From contig VYZI01000043.1 of assembly GCA_013397695.1 (NCBI GenBank), positions 2,891,177-2,955,176 on the forward strand: DNA of 64,000 nucleotides, written 5' to 3'. Source of the stretch: Centropus unirufus (Eukaryota > Chordata > Aves > Cuculiformes > Centropidae). The position numbers and the translations under genes were made by a program. Positions 37,101-49,342 of this stretch are shown in pieces (within the stretch, counting starts at the first letter, position 1; each line of letters begins with the position of its first letter). The notes under the pieces are model-generated. The model was not told where the DNA came from. It saw only the letters and a program-made list of their open reading frames with translations, and ran no database searches.

Positions 37101-40100
37101 AATGGAACATGGATGCAATGCCATTCACTGGATTTCCACAAAACCTCACTCTTCCACAGAGTTTTTGAAGCGCAGCCCAATATCAAACTGACACAAGATC
37201 TCTAACAAACAAAAATTGAGAGATTTTTGTAAAAAATTGTTCAGCTTGTATTTTGAAGTTGATGATAGACAATCTTATCACTTACTATCTATCACAAAAA
37301 TGTGAGTTATTACAGAAATTCAGCCTTCCTGAGGCTCAGTAAAAAAAAAAGAAGTGGTAGAGGATTTTTTTATTGTTCTATCTGCAGGGAGGGGCTTAAA
37401 TTCTTATTGCACCCCAGGGCTCATGGAGACAACCCCTGACTGCAGTTTTGGATTGGCACAGTGTCCTTGCAGAGTCGTGAGTCTGGCTGAAGCATTCCTT
37501 CATCAATAGGCACCATTTATCACTGAGATGCAGCTGGGTTCCAACAGCGACAGAAGGAAAACATGGGCAATGTTTTCATTAAAAGGTACAAAAGATTTGC
37601 AGTGTAGCTGACAGAGGCCATATGTGACCTGCTTAGTGTTCAGCAGGGCTGATAAAGAGCAAAAGGAGTGTCCCGTGAAGGTAAAGCTATACCTCACCTT
37701 AATGAACAGCAACTCAGGGTAGGAAGTGGGAGAGGATGATCAGATTTCCTCTGACCTGGAGTTCAACTTTTTTGGATGCAACCAAGAGTGGCTGGGATAG
37801 GAAGGTAGCTCAACGTAAGGAGGGCGAGAAAAGGGGGGCACCCTTTTTTGTTCCTTAGTACAAAAGCTTGGCCTTGGGCTGTTCATGAGCTGCCAGCAGC
37901 AGCAATGGTCTGCATGCACAGTGGTGTTTTGCATGTCACAACAAAGTCCTACCAGGAGAACCACTGAAATCACTGCAAAAATGTCTCCTGCTCACACATA
38001 CATGGACTTGCAGAGAGAGACACATGAATACATGCATAGCTCCTTCTGCCAGGGCTAATACGACAGGCTCTAGTACCTGACAGAGACGAAAACATGCTTC
38101 AGGAGCTGAAACATATTTCACATTCACAGAAACATTGACTAATACATGTTTTGCCCAGCAGATGTAATTTCTTATGAAATTAGCCCTCTTGGATGAGTGC
38201 TTTCTGCCCATTGGTAAATCCAAGCTAGTGAAAGAAACCATGTGAGTTAACCTGCCTAAGACCATTTTGGAGCTGTGGAGGAGCAAGACCCACCCACTCT
38301 CCCTGGCCAGCCTTGCACATGCACTTTACATGCATGAGATCATCCACAGCAGTGGGCATGAGCAGGATCACCAAGGACATGGCAAACAAAGGTATTCCTC
38401 TATCACCCTGGGTTCTGTCAAGAGTCCAGAGAGCTGAATCTCATCTTATAATTTTATACCCAGAACACATAAAAGTGCTAAGGGATTGGGGGCAAAAAAA
38501 GTGAGAGTGTTTCTTACAGTAAGGACTCTGTTCTTCTCTGACCTGAGTCATGACATGATTCCCATCAATTTTGTTCATCTTATGGCTAATCTTTCCACCT
38601 ACCTGATTCACACACCTGCCATGTTTTGCCTCACTTTTCTTAGTTACATATCTACACAATTTCATATTTTTCACCTTTTATTTTGTCTTAGTGCTCTCAG
38701 CTGCTACTGTGAAATTAATAAAAACTCTTAATAAAGCAGTGTAGGAGAGATGGTCTGCATAGTCATATCAGGTGTAAGAGGGAAACAGACCTCAATCTTG
38801 TTTCATGCTGTTGAAAAATGCTTCTTAATCCAAACATTTCCTCAAGGTTAAACTGGAGGTCAGGGATAGAGAAAGAAACTTAAAGTCGCTTCATTCCCTG
38901 TAGACTTGAGATCAGAGTAAGTCACAGCTAGCTTGTAACACCAGCCACTGAGACACAGCCAGCTTTGGGGTGGCATTTGGCAGTGTCCAATCCAACTGAA
39001 CCAGAGGCTGTGATTCCTCCAGCTGAAGGCATTTGAGTGCTAGTTCACCTGCCAGCTGCTGGTGTCCTAGTTACAGCAGTGCTATAGGGAAACATTGCAA
39101 TTGCTCTATCAGTTACAGAAATGCAGCATGGTAGAGAGCTGAATGTCCCCACAGCTAAAAGGTTAACAGAGATAATTATATTAAGAATCTTATTTATTGT
39201 TTCTTCAAGTAGCACCCTTTCACATCACCATGGAACTGTGGCTGGAGTACAGCTTCACAGAACTCATATGAGCACTTGTTTAGATGTGTAGGGGGAAAGG
39301 TGTATGTCACACCACCCTGACACTCTCTGACTATTTAGCACATGTTACTCGCCTTGCTCCTGCCCTCTGTTCACCTCCTTCACTGCCCCATCTGTGCAAA
39401 GGAAGCTTTGTAGAGCTGGCAGGGTCAGTGATTAATTACACAAAGATAAACAGAGTTAATATTCTTCCTGGATAGAACTAATTACTCAAGCATTTGCTTT
39501 TATAAACCTCAGATTGATTGTCTCAGGGACAAACCTGTCTAATTGAAAAGGCTGTTTTCAAGAAAGAAAAAACAACACTCATGCCTCATGGATTTTGGGG
39601 GAGGGGGGCTTTTTTACCCTTTCTTTTTCAAGGAAATGGAGACAACGTAAGAGTTAGTGCATAATGTTGCATCCTTCACTGGAAATCCCAGCTGCCCCTG
39701 TGTCTGTGTCCCAGTCATTCCCCAAACTATTTTGTCTTTAACATAAGTGATTATTTCTCTCACCAGCATTCTGTGGAGGATCCTGAAAACAGGTCCCACC
39801 CAATAAGCTCAAGATTTAGCTGAGCAAAGGCAGGGAGAGAGAAGGGCATGACTTGGTGAAGAGCTTGAGAGTACACTCGTGACTTTTGCTTGCATGTTCT
39901 TGGAATTAACACAAGATTTTTTTTCACATCTGGGAAACTGAAAACAACTGGCACATCATTTCTGCTACAATGCTAAAACACTTTGCAGCCTTTCTGTCAC
40001 CCAAGTCTGGTGGGTACCTCCTAGTGTCTCCTCTCCATAGCACCTCAGCATCTCAGAGTTCTTTAAACAACTTTGTCCTTCCTTACAGTCCACCCCTCTA

Positions 40101-40293
40101 ATGTCTTCTTTCACTGACTTGTCCTCTGCCCTTTTCATTTGTCTTTGTTCCTCTCCAATACACTTACGCACACAGGACTGGACTTGTGGAGCTGCTACAG
40201 GACAAAGAAGTTCCCTGGGTGTGATAACAGAAAATAATGACACATAAAAGAAGTTACAAAACGCATGACTGGGTCCTTCACTCCTGAGAAACC

Positions 40294-40332
40294 AAATGCA
40301 ACCCCTTTCCCCTTGGAAAAGGGGTTGCATTT
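40294..40332. repeat. Near-perfect inverted repeat (hairpin)
   Basis: Left arm aaatgcaacccctttcc (40294-40310) and right arm ggaaaaggggttgcattt (40315-40332) pair along their full length except for one extra A, with a 4-base loop. The stem is too short for a microRNA and lacks the T-run of a Pol III terminator. Confidence 0.8.
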
Positions 40333-42255
40333 CAAAAGGAACCTTGATCATTGCTAGATGAAGATGTCCAGGAGTGTAGGTTGAAGCTAGGTAGCTGATC
40401 TCCAGCTCCTGTACAAGCCTGCTCAGTTTATGTTTGCATCAGTGTCCGCTTGACTTCTTGTGAGTGGAAGGGAAGAAGATTTTGCTGTGGAGCTGGGCTT
40501 ATGAGTGAGCAGGACACCGGCATGCCATTCAGTTCTGATTAGTATTGGCCAGGGAACTACACTGGCCATGATAATGCAGGAGGTGGGTGAAATTCTGTGT
40601 ACTTTGGCACATGGAGCAGCAGCCCTCCCATTTTCAGCTCTGAAAATTTTGCAATGGAGATGAACCCCAATGACCTGCTTCCTGCTACCTGTCACTCAAG
40701 TTATGCTACAGACATGAAAGCTACCTTCCACCCTGGCTAAAAGTAACAGATCTTATATTGTCTGAGCTTAGAGACAACTGAGACAAGGGAAAAACTGCCT
40801 CCCAAGCATTCTTCAGGGTAAGAGTTTGGTCACTGAAGAACAGGAAGAATTTCCAAGGAAGATGATGGCTAATACAAGGGGAGAAGGTTGGTCTGAGAGT
40901 GAAATGTCATAACAGCCCCAGGATCTCTCAGGGGAGATGTGAGAGAAGCACTAGAGACTGCAAGGAGGGAGTTAGTAGCATCATCCTGGGGAAGAAAAGG
41001 AAGAGGCTTTACAGGCAGAATGGGGCTCAGCACCATGTGCAGAAATCACCTCCTGCTGCATATTTTCGTCTGGTTGTTTTCAGCTGTGCTTGGGAAAATA
41101 TAGCAATACGGACATTCTCCATAAATAAGCATACATAGCACCCACTTCTTCACCAGTGAAAATGATCATGCAGACATTTTGCTAACCAGTCAAGTAAGTC
41201 TGAAAGGAACAGAAACAGAAACATCACTGTTGAATTAAGCTCAGAAAGAAGAGAGGGGAAACACCAATAAGCCACGTCTGGCCCAACTCTGTCTAATACT
41301 CTTTTTTTATAGCCAAAAGGTGTAACACAAGTTTCTCTCCTCTCTACCACCAAGAAAGTAAGGTGAACATTTTACTTCTTTAAAGAACACAAACCATAAA
41401 GCAGGCAATCACTTTTTCACAAATAACCCCATCAGTCTGTTAGCCAGTCTTTTCCTTAAGCCATGACAAGGATGATGGCATGCTGTTGCCTCCCTCACAT
41501 TGACTAAGGATGAGAAAGCCCAGCAGCACCTTGTAAATCCCAACAACACTGCTGACAGCCAAAATCAGCAGCAGCTCATTCTCTGGGGAAAAAGATTTGT
41601 GAGAAAGGTGCTGAGCTCTCATTACCCATATGCTTTCTGTTCTCACTACATCTATTTCCTCACCTGCTTTCTGTTTGTCTCTGTCACAAAATTCACGTGT
41701 GAATTTGCCCAGAGATGAGAAAGGTTTTCCTTTTACCTTACTCACTTCCTCCTCCCTCAAGAGAAGACACTTCAAAGTGTTCGAGCATTTTCTTCGAAAG
41801 GGCTTTTCTCCAACTCCTGGCCTTCCCTCACTGTCCTTCTCTTTTGTTCCAGGTGAATTATTTGGTGTTGGGTCCTCAGCATACATCCTTGCTCCAATCC
41901 AGCACTGCAACATGCAAAAAGATCCATGGTAAAGAGAGAAGAGGGCAGAACAAGGAAGAAAATTAATTACTGGATATTAAAAATTGATGTCCCTTTACAA
42001 TTGTTAATGCTGAGAGAGGATTATTTTTTTTCATGTGGGAGGGCTGGGAAATTTTCACAAAATTGCTGGGCTATTTGGTGATCAGGCAGAAAATCCACTG
42101 CAGTAACATGATCTCTAGTTTCCTGTCCAATTATGGAGATGTTTATAGGTGAAGTCACAACCTTTGACACTTTTGTCAAAAATTTTCCTGCAATTGTCAG
42201 GAGTTTTCATCCAGAAAGTGATATGCCTTGTTACTGAGGTAACAACAATTACTTT

Positions 42256-42302
42256 CAAGGGAAGGGAAGGGAAAAGGAAGAGAAGGGGAAGGGGATGAAG
42301 GT
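42256..42302 (+). repeat. Homopurine (GGGAA)n-like tract
   Basis: Degenerate GGGAAG/GGGGAA units on the plus strand. Low complexity; no gene. Confidence 0.85.
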
Positions 42303-43384
42303 TATAAGCACAGAGCATCAGCCATAGTGTAGCATAACATCAAGCCTTACATCCCATCTCTGTAACTTAGTTGCCTGGATAAGAGTATGAGATAGGAGTA
42401 CTGATCCCTTCTTTCTGCAGCAATGGCATCTATGCCAGAGTTGTTACAACTTTTGAATGATTTCAATGCAATTTGGAAGAGAGACCTGATGCTAGTCCCC
42501 ATGGCGGGGAAGATTTGGCTGGCTGAAGTGAAGTGCCAACCTGCTGTTTAATCCATTGGACAAGCAGATGCTTTGTATGGCTTCATGTTTTAGGTTTTTA
42601 TGCAAAGTGTATAAGTGTTGCACCAAGACAATCCCCTTCAGAATATCTAAAGAACTGCTGTAATGATGACCTCTTTACAATGTTTGCTTTGCCAGCAGAG
42701 CAAAATAAGTCAGTAACAGAAAAAGCATGCCATAAGGTTTTTTCTATCTTTCTGTTGCATCTGTTTTCTGCTATCTTATAATACTTTTCCATGACTTTGT
42801 GTCATATACGGAATCCTTAGGTTTGAAAATAAAAATATATAGTTGTGGGTTTTGTCTCAGAACTTCTCAGCTGTTCATAAGAGCATGTTGTGGTCAGATA
42901 TGGCTACTGTAAATTTTATTGAATTCAACACAGACACTGAAAAGTAAATAATTTTTCAGATGTCAGGGTAATTAAATCTGAAAGGGAACTTGATCCTAAA
43001 AGCAACTGCAATGCACTGGCTTTCAAATCCCAGAAAATGTTAAGCATATAAATCAATGACTAGAAGCTAAATCTTCTTGCTGTCTTGAAATCACAATCTC
43101 ATGGTTCACAGAAAGGATCTGAGGATTTCAGTCAAGATACATATGAACTTCCTAAGGATACAAGAACACAATACTGGGCAAGGCAAATGGTCCAGGTAGG
43201 CTGTCATTGACAGCAGACCTGACATTAGGTTTCTGGGAAGGGAAATAAAATTAAGGAAAGGGTTTAGTTACATTTTCCCAGAAAAATCTGGAGGTTGATG
43301 GGTGCAGTCTTAGGAAGAGTAAGCTATTGTTCGTCTCCTTCCTGTCTTCAGCTACCTGCTGATTAATCTATCAGGAAGACCAAG

Positions 43385-43685
43385 ACAGACTATTTTCACT
43401 GAAAAGATGTGCACAACGACTGGACAAGAGGAACTGGCACAAGCTATATGACAGAAAATTCTGCTATGATAAGTACTAGGAAAAAGAAATGATGAGGGTA
43501 GTCAGAGGATGAAAAAGGACCAAAGAGACGACTTGAAATCTCCATTACTGGACCTATTTGAGACTGGACTCAGCAAGACCCTGAGCAACCTATGAATGGG
43601 GTATTGGTTCAGAAGCTTCAAAGTTCCTTTCCAACATCCATTATGCTATGGCAGCCTAAAGAATATATGATTCTGATCTATCTTG
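43385..43685 (+). mobile_element. CR1 LINE, degraded 3' end, plus orientation
   Basis: The segment aligns by eye to the sense 3' end of CR1. Blocks are cagactattttcactgaaaa with gatgtgcacaacgactggacaa, then ctgagcaacctatga, then caaagttcctttccaacatc and cattatgctatg, followed by a stray tgattctg octamer at about 43668. Consensus copies read 'gactcttttcagtggtgcccagtgacaggacaag' and 'aggtcccttccaac...attctatg'. Divergence is heavy and the reading frame is destroyed. Confidence 0.75.
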
Positions 43686-44223
43686 TTCTCTGTTTTGACC
43701 AAGCCTGCAAGATCAGTCACTCAGCCTAGGTTTAGCTGAAATGTCCAACTTGTTTAGGTCAGGATACCACCAGTCAGGACAGATAGACCTATGATGTTAA
43801 CTCTGTTCTCTGATTCCATCCTCAATACACCGTATGACTGTGGCCATGTCTGGGAATATCACTAATGCACCAGCTTTCACCCTAGTTAGCAATTTTTCCA
43901 CCTTCCTGTGTTGTTGAGAGGTTTAGCAATGGATTTTTGAGGTCATTCTGAAACAATGGCCAGAAGAACATTATTATTTACGGTGATCATATTTTCATAA
44001 TGAAAATTTGGGTCATTTTAAGAGACAGTATTTCATGTTATTGCAAAACAGTCCAAATGGTGCTTAGGTGTTCTGAAAATGTCAGCTTTTGATTATGCCT
44101 CGGCATGCATATATTTCTCAGAGTAAGGACATGGGGATTTACTTTACAAAGTAATACCATGTTCTGATGAGTTTCATTAATAGAGCTGGTTGGAAAAGGC
44201 CATCTCTATCCTTGTAGTAAATG

Positions 44224-44256
44224 TCATTATTTTGTCATTATTTTGTCTTTATTTTG
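44224..44256 (+). repeat. 11-bp tandem repeat, three copies
   Basis: The unit tcattattttg occurs twice perfectly and a third time as tctttattttg. Confidence 0.9.
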
Positions 44257-47200
44257 ACATTCATATTTTGGCCTCTACTAGGGTCAAAGACTGGGAAAAA
44301 AACCCAATCTCTTACAGGATGCAAATGCTGAAAAAAATCATGTTACTTTGCAGAAAAACCTGAGCAGTGCCAGACCAGCACATTCAGGAAAGGATGAGAA
44401 CCTGAGATTTTGAATCCTGGGACCTTTTAAAAAAGCAGCCATATATTTTCACCTGAAAAAAAAACATAACTTCCAGGAGAGCCAACTAAAGTTTTACTTT
44501 GACCCAGTGGATATCCTTAGAATCTCCCTCACACACAGAATATATTGAAAAATACATGTTGAAACAGAAGATGGGACCAGACTGGAACCTTTGTGAACCA
44601 CCTGAGCAAATGGTAGGTTTGGGTGCACTCTTTGCCTTTCTGTAACAGGGATGCTGGGTGTACATTTCTTGACAATCTGGTGTTCTGCTTGGCTCAAAGT
44701 TGCATCATGAACAAACAATGTGTTGTTAAAAAAATTGAACACTGATTATGTTGAAATCAATTAACAGGAAAACACTGAATGAGCCGGATTTTATAAAGGA
44801 AGCTGTTGAACAATAAAAAGAATTAATTTTGTCTCACAAGAACTGAGGCATAGTGAGAGAACTGCAGCATATCAAGTACAGTTTGAAACATTTTGCTTTC
44901 CACATGTTCTTTTCTGACTATTTTCTCCCAGCTTAAAATTTCTTGTAAACTCAATCAGGGTATGGACATGAAAAGCTTGGGAGTTTATTACCTCAGTCTA
45001 GTGATAGCATTCCTACTCAGGAACTCAAAATCAGGAGGTTTTAGTTTTTAAGCCAGAAAATCTCTTTCTAAGGTAAGATTGTAGTAATTCTAGAGCACTT
45101 GTTCATAGCTTCATAGCATGAAAATATCCCACCATTACATGGAAAGTAAGGATCTACATCAGTAGTTTATTCCAAGTTATTCTCTTTTGACCTCCCTCAG
45201 AGCCAAGCCACAGATTTAACATTCAAGGCTTGAATCTTGTGTTACAAGATTAAAAAAAAGGCCCCAGCATATCCCTCTCTCCTCCAGCTAAATAAAACCA
45301 AAACTATTTCAGGCAGAGAAGTCATGAACAAGCCAAACACAGCAGGACCATAATGTGCAGCTCAACATTGTTGGCTCTAAACAAACAATCAATTGCACAT
45401 TCATTTTGACAAACATCTGAAGAGCTGCCCTGCACAGAAAGAAGAGTCCAGGGGCCAATATTCATTCCCAGGGCGAGTACGTTGTCTTTGATGGAGTTAC
45501 TCAATAGGTTTGCAGAGCCATTGTGCTTCTCTCACTTCCAGCAATATCCAAGCACATCTGAATCACATTCTTTTGCTAACCATTTCCTCTCCCCATGTAC
45601 AAGAGCAGCCTTAATGAAAGGAGCAGCAAAAATATCAGGCTTTGTTATCTTTTCTGCCTGCTCCAATATTTCAAATACTTTGGTGCCTTGTTAGTTCCCT
45701 TGAACAGCAGCCATTTCTTGGTTTATTCGGCATAAATTATACAATTATGTTTCATATCATCACAAGGCATCCGCAAATGAAAGGCAGGCACCCCTTTGCA
45801 CTCAGCCTGTTTAAACAGGATGCTGACAGAGGAAAGAATGTGTAATACAATGACTGCACATTATTTCAAATGGCAAGAGCCCTTTTACACCTGCATAAAT
45901 AGAGCTTGGCCTGGCTGGTTGTAGGAGTATTGTCTCTTCCAGTTACATGCCCAGCTGTTATACCAACCATTGTTTTTTTTATGGTTTGGTGTGCTGGCTT
46001 GCCTTCCACATTGACTTAAACCTCCACCTGAGTGATTATCTTCATGAAGAGACAGACAAGTTACAATAGAAAATAAAATTATGTTACAAAGACTTTGTTG
46101 GAGCTCTTTAGTACATCAAAGACAAGGTTCACTAAATAAATATGCTGCAGACTCTAACCTTTCAGTTGCCATAGAAGTGAAAAGCAACTTGTTTCAGCTC
46201 CTCCACTGGCTATTGGGAAATATACACTATGGTCCTGGTGTCAACAGGCTTCAGATTTTACCGACTGCTATGGGTCCGAGCTCTGGCTGAACAAATCTGT
46301 TCAGTGTTCAGTTGCAAGTTGTGATATTAGGCTTTTGTCCGAAATCGGTTTTGAGGCACTCTCCCCCTTCATGTCAGCTCTCCAGAGAGCCTCAGTGACT
46401 CCTCCTTTTCCCTCTGGTGGGGTCTGGTGCAGATGTTGCAGATATTGGAGTGGTAAAGTCAGGGAGTGAAATGGACCACTTTGGACATGCAGTTGGATAA
46501 CCCTGGACGCTGAAAACACTTTTAAACCTAGCCTGGTTGCTACACTTATATTCAGGCTTTCTGATCTGGTCCTTAAACTGGTCATGTGTGCTTGTTTTTG
46601 TGCAAGTGAATGACACAGCAAATCTTGGAGGGAAGCTCTCCAGGAAATAATGAAGAACCTTAATCTATATTGGGCATCAGAGATGCTTCTTAAAATCTAG
46701 CCGTGGTGATAAAACATTTTGTACACAACTTGTCATGAATTCACTGAGTGAGGAAAAAAAATAACATGAATTCTCCAGCTATTGCAGTATGGAAAAGTGA
46801 AATGCCTCATTATTAGCTGCCTTTGGATTATCAGACGGCTTTGATATTTAAAGCAGACATTTAAACCAGATGCAGTGTTGGATTAAAATCTATAAACCTA
46901 TTTAATTATTTGGCATTATGCAAGGAATGGTTTGTTTAATTAGAAGGTACTTGGCAACATATTAGATTGTAAAACGTTTGACAATATGCCAGTCAGGCCC
47001 TCGAAGCAATAACAGTGCAGGACTTGTCCATGTTGCACATTTTGTGCCACATACGAGGTACATGTCTTACAATGAAACCATTTTGAAGTGGATTTAACGG
47101 CTAGGAACACTGTCACTTGAGCAATGCATTTATTTTGCAAAATAGCTACTGCATGGTCAAAGTCAGTGAAGGATTCCTCCAAATGCTATCCAGTCAGGAC

Positions 47201-48484
47201 ATATCTAGTTTTGGTCTTTAGGCTCTCCTTCTCTTACCCTGTGCTGTGGAGTGCTTGGCACTGCACACAGTGGGAACTTCTGGTTCTTTTTTATTAACAC
47301 CAGTATTTATCACTCCGTGGTACATGACTGAAAAACATCTCTCTTAAACCAGGCTTTTAATGGCTAAGTGTCACATCTGGCTGAAGAAGTGGACAGATAA
47401 AAGACATTAAGATAAAATGCTACTCCTACAGTGCATTAGCTTTACTGTGATTGTCTGTGAAGGACAAGATACAAGAAGACATGGATAATATGACATCCAC
47501 CCAGATAAATATGAGTGAGCCATCTACATGCAAACATTTCTGCCCATATTACCATGTTTCCTGTATGTGTTTTAAAAAGTGACTCTTTAGTGGATTCCAG
47601 CACTGTTCTTTGCCTTTTCAGGGATAAGCTGACTTCATTGTGTTGGACATGTTGATACGAAAATAAACAGATGACAACTCTGTAATTTTACTGATTGGAA
47701 ATGTGAAGGGATCATGTCCTTTGGGGTTATATCAGGTAACCTGGCTTCTGCTTAGAAAAGGCTTTCCCTTTGGTTTTTTTTCTGGCCCTTCTGATTTTGT
47801 TCTAGCAGAGACAGAAAACGGGAATAACGGAAAATACACCAACAGTGCTGCTCAAAAAACACCAGTGCATAGTTTCATGTTTGAAACAAGCAAATATGAA
47901 TCCAGCTTGGCTCAACAAAGCATTCTGATGCTAACAACCACATTTTTGGCATAAGAGTACTAACAACTAATCATTTTGATTACTTTCCTTTTCTTCTTTT
48001 AAAGCTGAAATGTTATGTGTCATTGATAATGTCCCGATTTGCTGTTTGAACATCACAATATACGTCAGCTATTAGAGTACATTAATGTGTGCATCCTTTC
48101 ATACATAACGCCTTGTTTCAGCTTTGAAAGGAAAACGTTGTCTTGAACTTGATTCTGAATAAAAGCATTTCAAAGTACAGGAATTTTTGCAGACCGGAAA
48201 TCTGGGAGTTTGGCCTGTTTTTGTTAAGAGTACATATTAATAAAGTTCCTAAATCTACAAAATGTAAGCATTAGAATTGATTTTGATATTTTTTAATTCC
48301 TTATCATGCAGTGGGATAATTATTTCATTTTAATATAATTTCCTAACACTGTTCTCTCTTTTGCTCAGTAAGCTGATAAATTCAAGGTATTTGATTTCTA
48401 CTCCTTCCATTGCGCTGCCAAAAAGTTGCTTGAATTTTCTGTGCTTACATTCTCTACCAGGAAAATCACAAAGCCTACTAAAGA

Positions 48485-48870
48485 GCTGAAGACCTTGGAT
48501 GATGTTACCATCTGTATCTTCCACCGATCTGCTTTGAAAGACCTATGGTGGCAGAGACTTCAAACCCTTCCCAGGCAATCTGTCCCTGTGGTTTTTTCTT
48601 TCCCCCAAAAAAGATTTTCCTCCTGTCTAGCTCAAACAGCCACCACTGCAATTTAAGCCCATTACTTCTTCCTTATCCCCAGTGGATATAAAGAAGAGTT
48701 CATTACCTCCCTCTTTGCTGCAGTTTTTAACATATTTGAAGACTGTTATCACAACTGTCTCACAGTTGTCTTTTTTTCTAGACTAAACAATCCAATCTTT
48801 TTCACAGAAGTTCTATTTTCTGTCCTTCTCATGATCTTTGCCATTTTCTGCTTGATACTCTTTTATGTAG
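48485..48870 (-). mobile_element. CR1 LINE, old subfamily, 3' region
   Basis: Plus-strand text matches the reverse complement of CR1: cccttcccaggcaatctgtc, gcaatttaagcccattactt, catatttgaagactgttatc and ctagactaaacaatccaatc, the last corresponding to 'ccagactaaacaaacccaat' in consensus copies. The element is truncated at both ends and diverged. Similarity becomes unrecognisable beyond about 48870. Confidence 0.8.
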
Positions 48871-49141
48871 CAAACACTGTCTTCTTTCTGTCACCTTCTT
48901 GGTTTTATCTTTGTAGCAGGAATGACTTTTCTTCAGATGCACATGTACCAGCTGGCACAATTCAGACTTACAATGGTGTGGCATTGCTGTTACATCCTGA
49001 ATAAATAACGGCAGAACGCCATGAACAAGATCACGACAAGTTACTGACATAACATCAACTCAGCCATAGACATCAGGGCTCTAGGTTGAAATATAGAGCG
49101 ATCAAGTAACAATAGTCAGCTCAAATTGATAATTGGCACAC

Positions 49142-49287
49142 NNNNNNNNNNNNNNNNNNNNNNNNNNNNNNNNNNNNNNNNNNNNNNNNNNNNNNNNNNN
49201 NNNNNNNNNNNNNNNNNNNNNNNNNNNNNNNNNNNNNNNNNNNNNNNNNNNNNNNNNNNNNNNNNNNNNNNNNNNNNNNNNNNNNNN
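49142..49287. other. Assembly gap (146 N)
   Basis: A run of 146 unknown bases directly abutting a TTTTC microsatellite. The missing sequence is probably more of that repeat, with unknown true length. Confidence 0.98.
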
Positions 49288-49342
49288 TTTTCTTTTCTTT
49301 TCTTTTCTTTTCTTTTCTTTTCTTTTCTTTTCTTTTCTTTTC
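49288..49342 (+). repeat. (TTTTC)n microsatellite
   Basis: About eleven tandem TTTTC pentamers are visible after the gap, giving the Phe-Ser-Phe-Leu repeats seen in translation. The left boundary is hidden by the gap. Confidence 0.95.

Larger units (their letters stand above)
27411..43380. other. Intergenic sequence with repeats
   Basis: A+T-rich DNA holding a (TA)n run (30593-30621), a MIR-type SINE (30.9-31.16 kb), a T-rich stretch near 33465-33492, a near-perfect hairpin (40294-40332) and a homopurine tract (42256-42302). Open frames exist on both strands at 31.4-31.8 kb, but neither matches a known family. No exon was recognised. Confidence 0.6.
43690..49141. other. Intergenic sequence
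   Basis: Includes an 11-mer tandem repeat (44224-44256), three blocks that look like candidate conserved noncoding sequence (45.45-45.92, 46.79-46.98 and 47.99-48.26 kb) and an old CR1 (48.49-48.87 kb). No exon was recognised. Confidence 0.6.
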
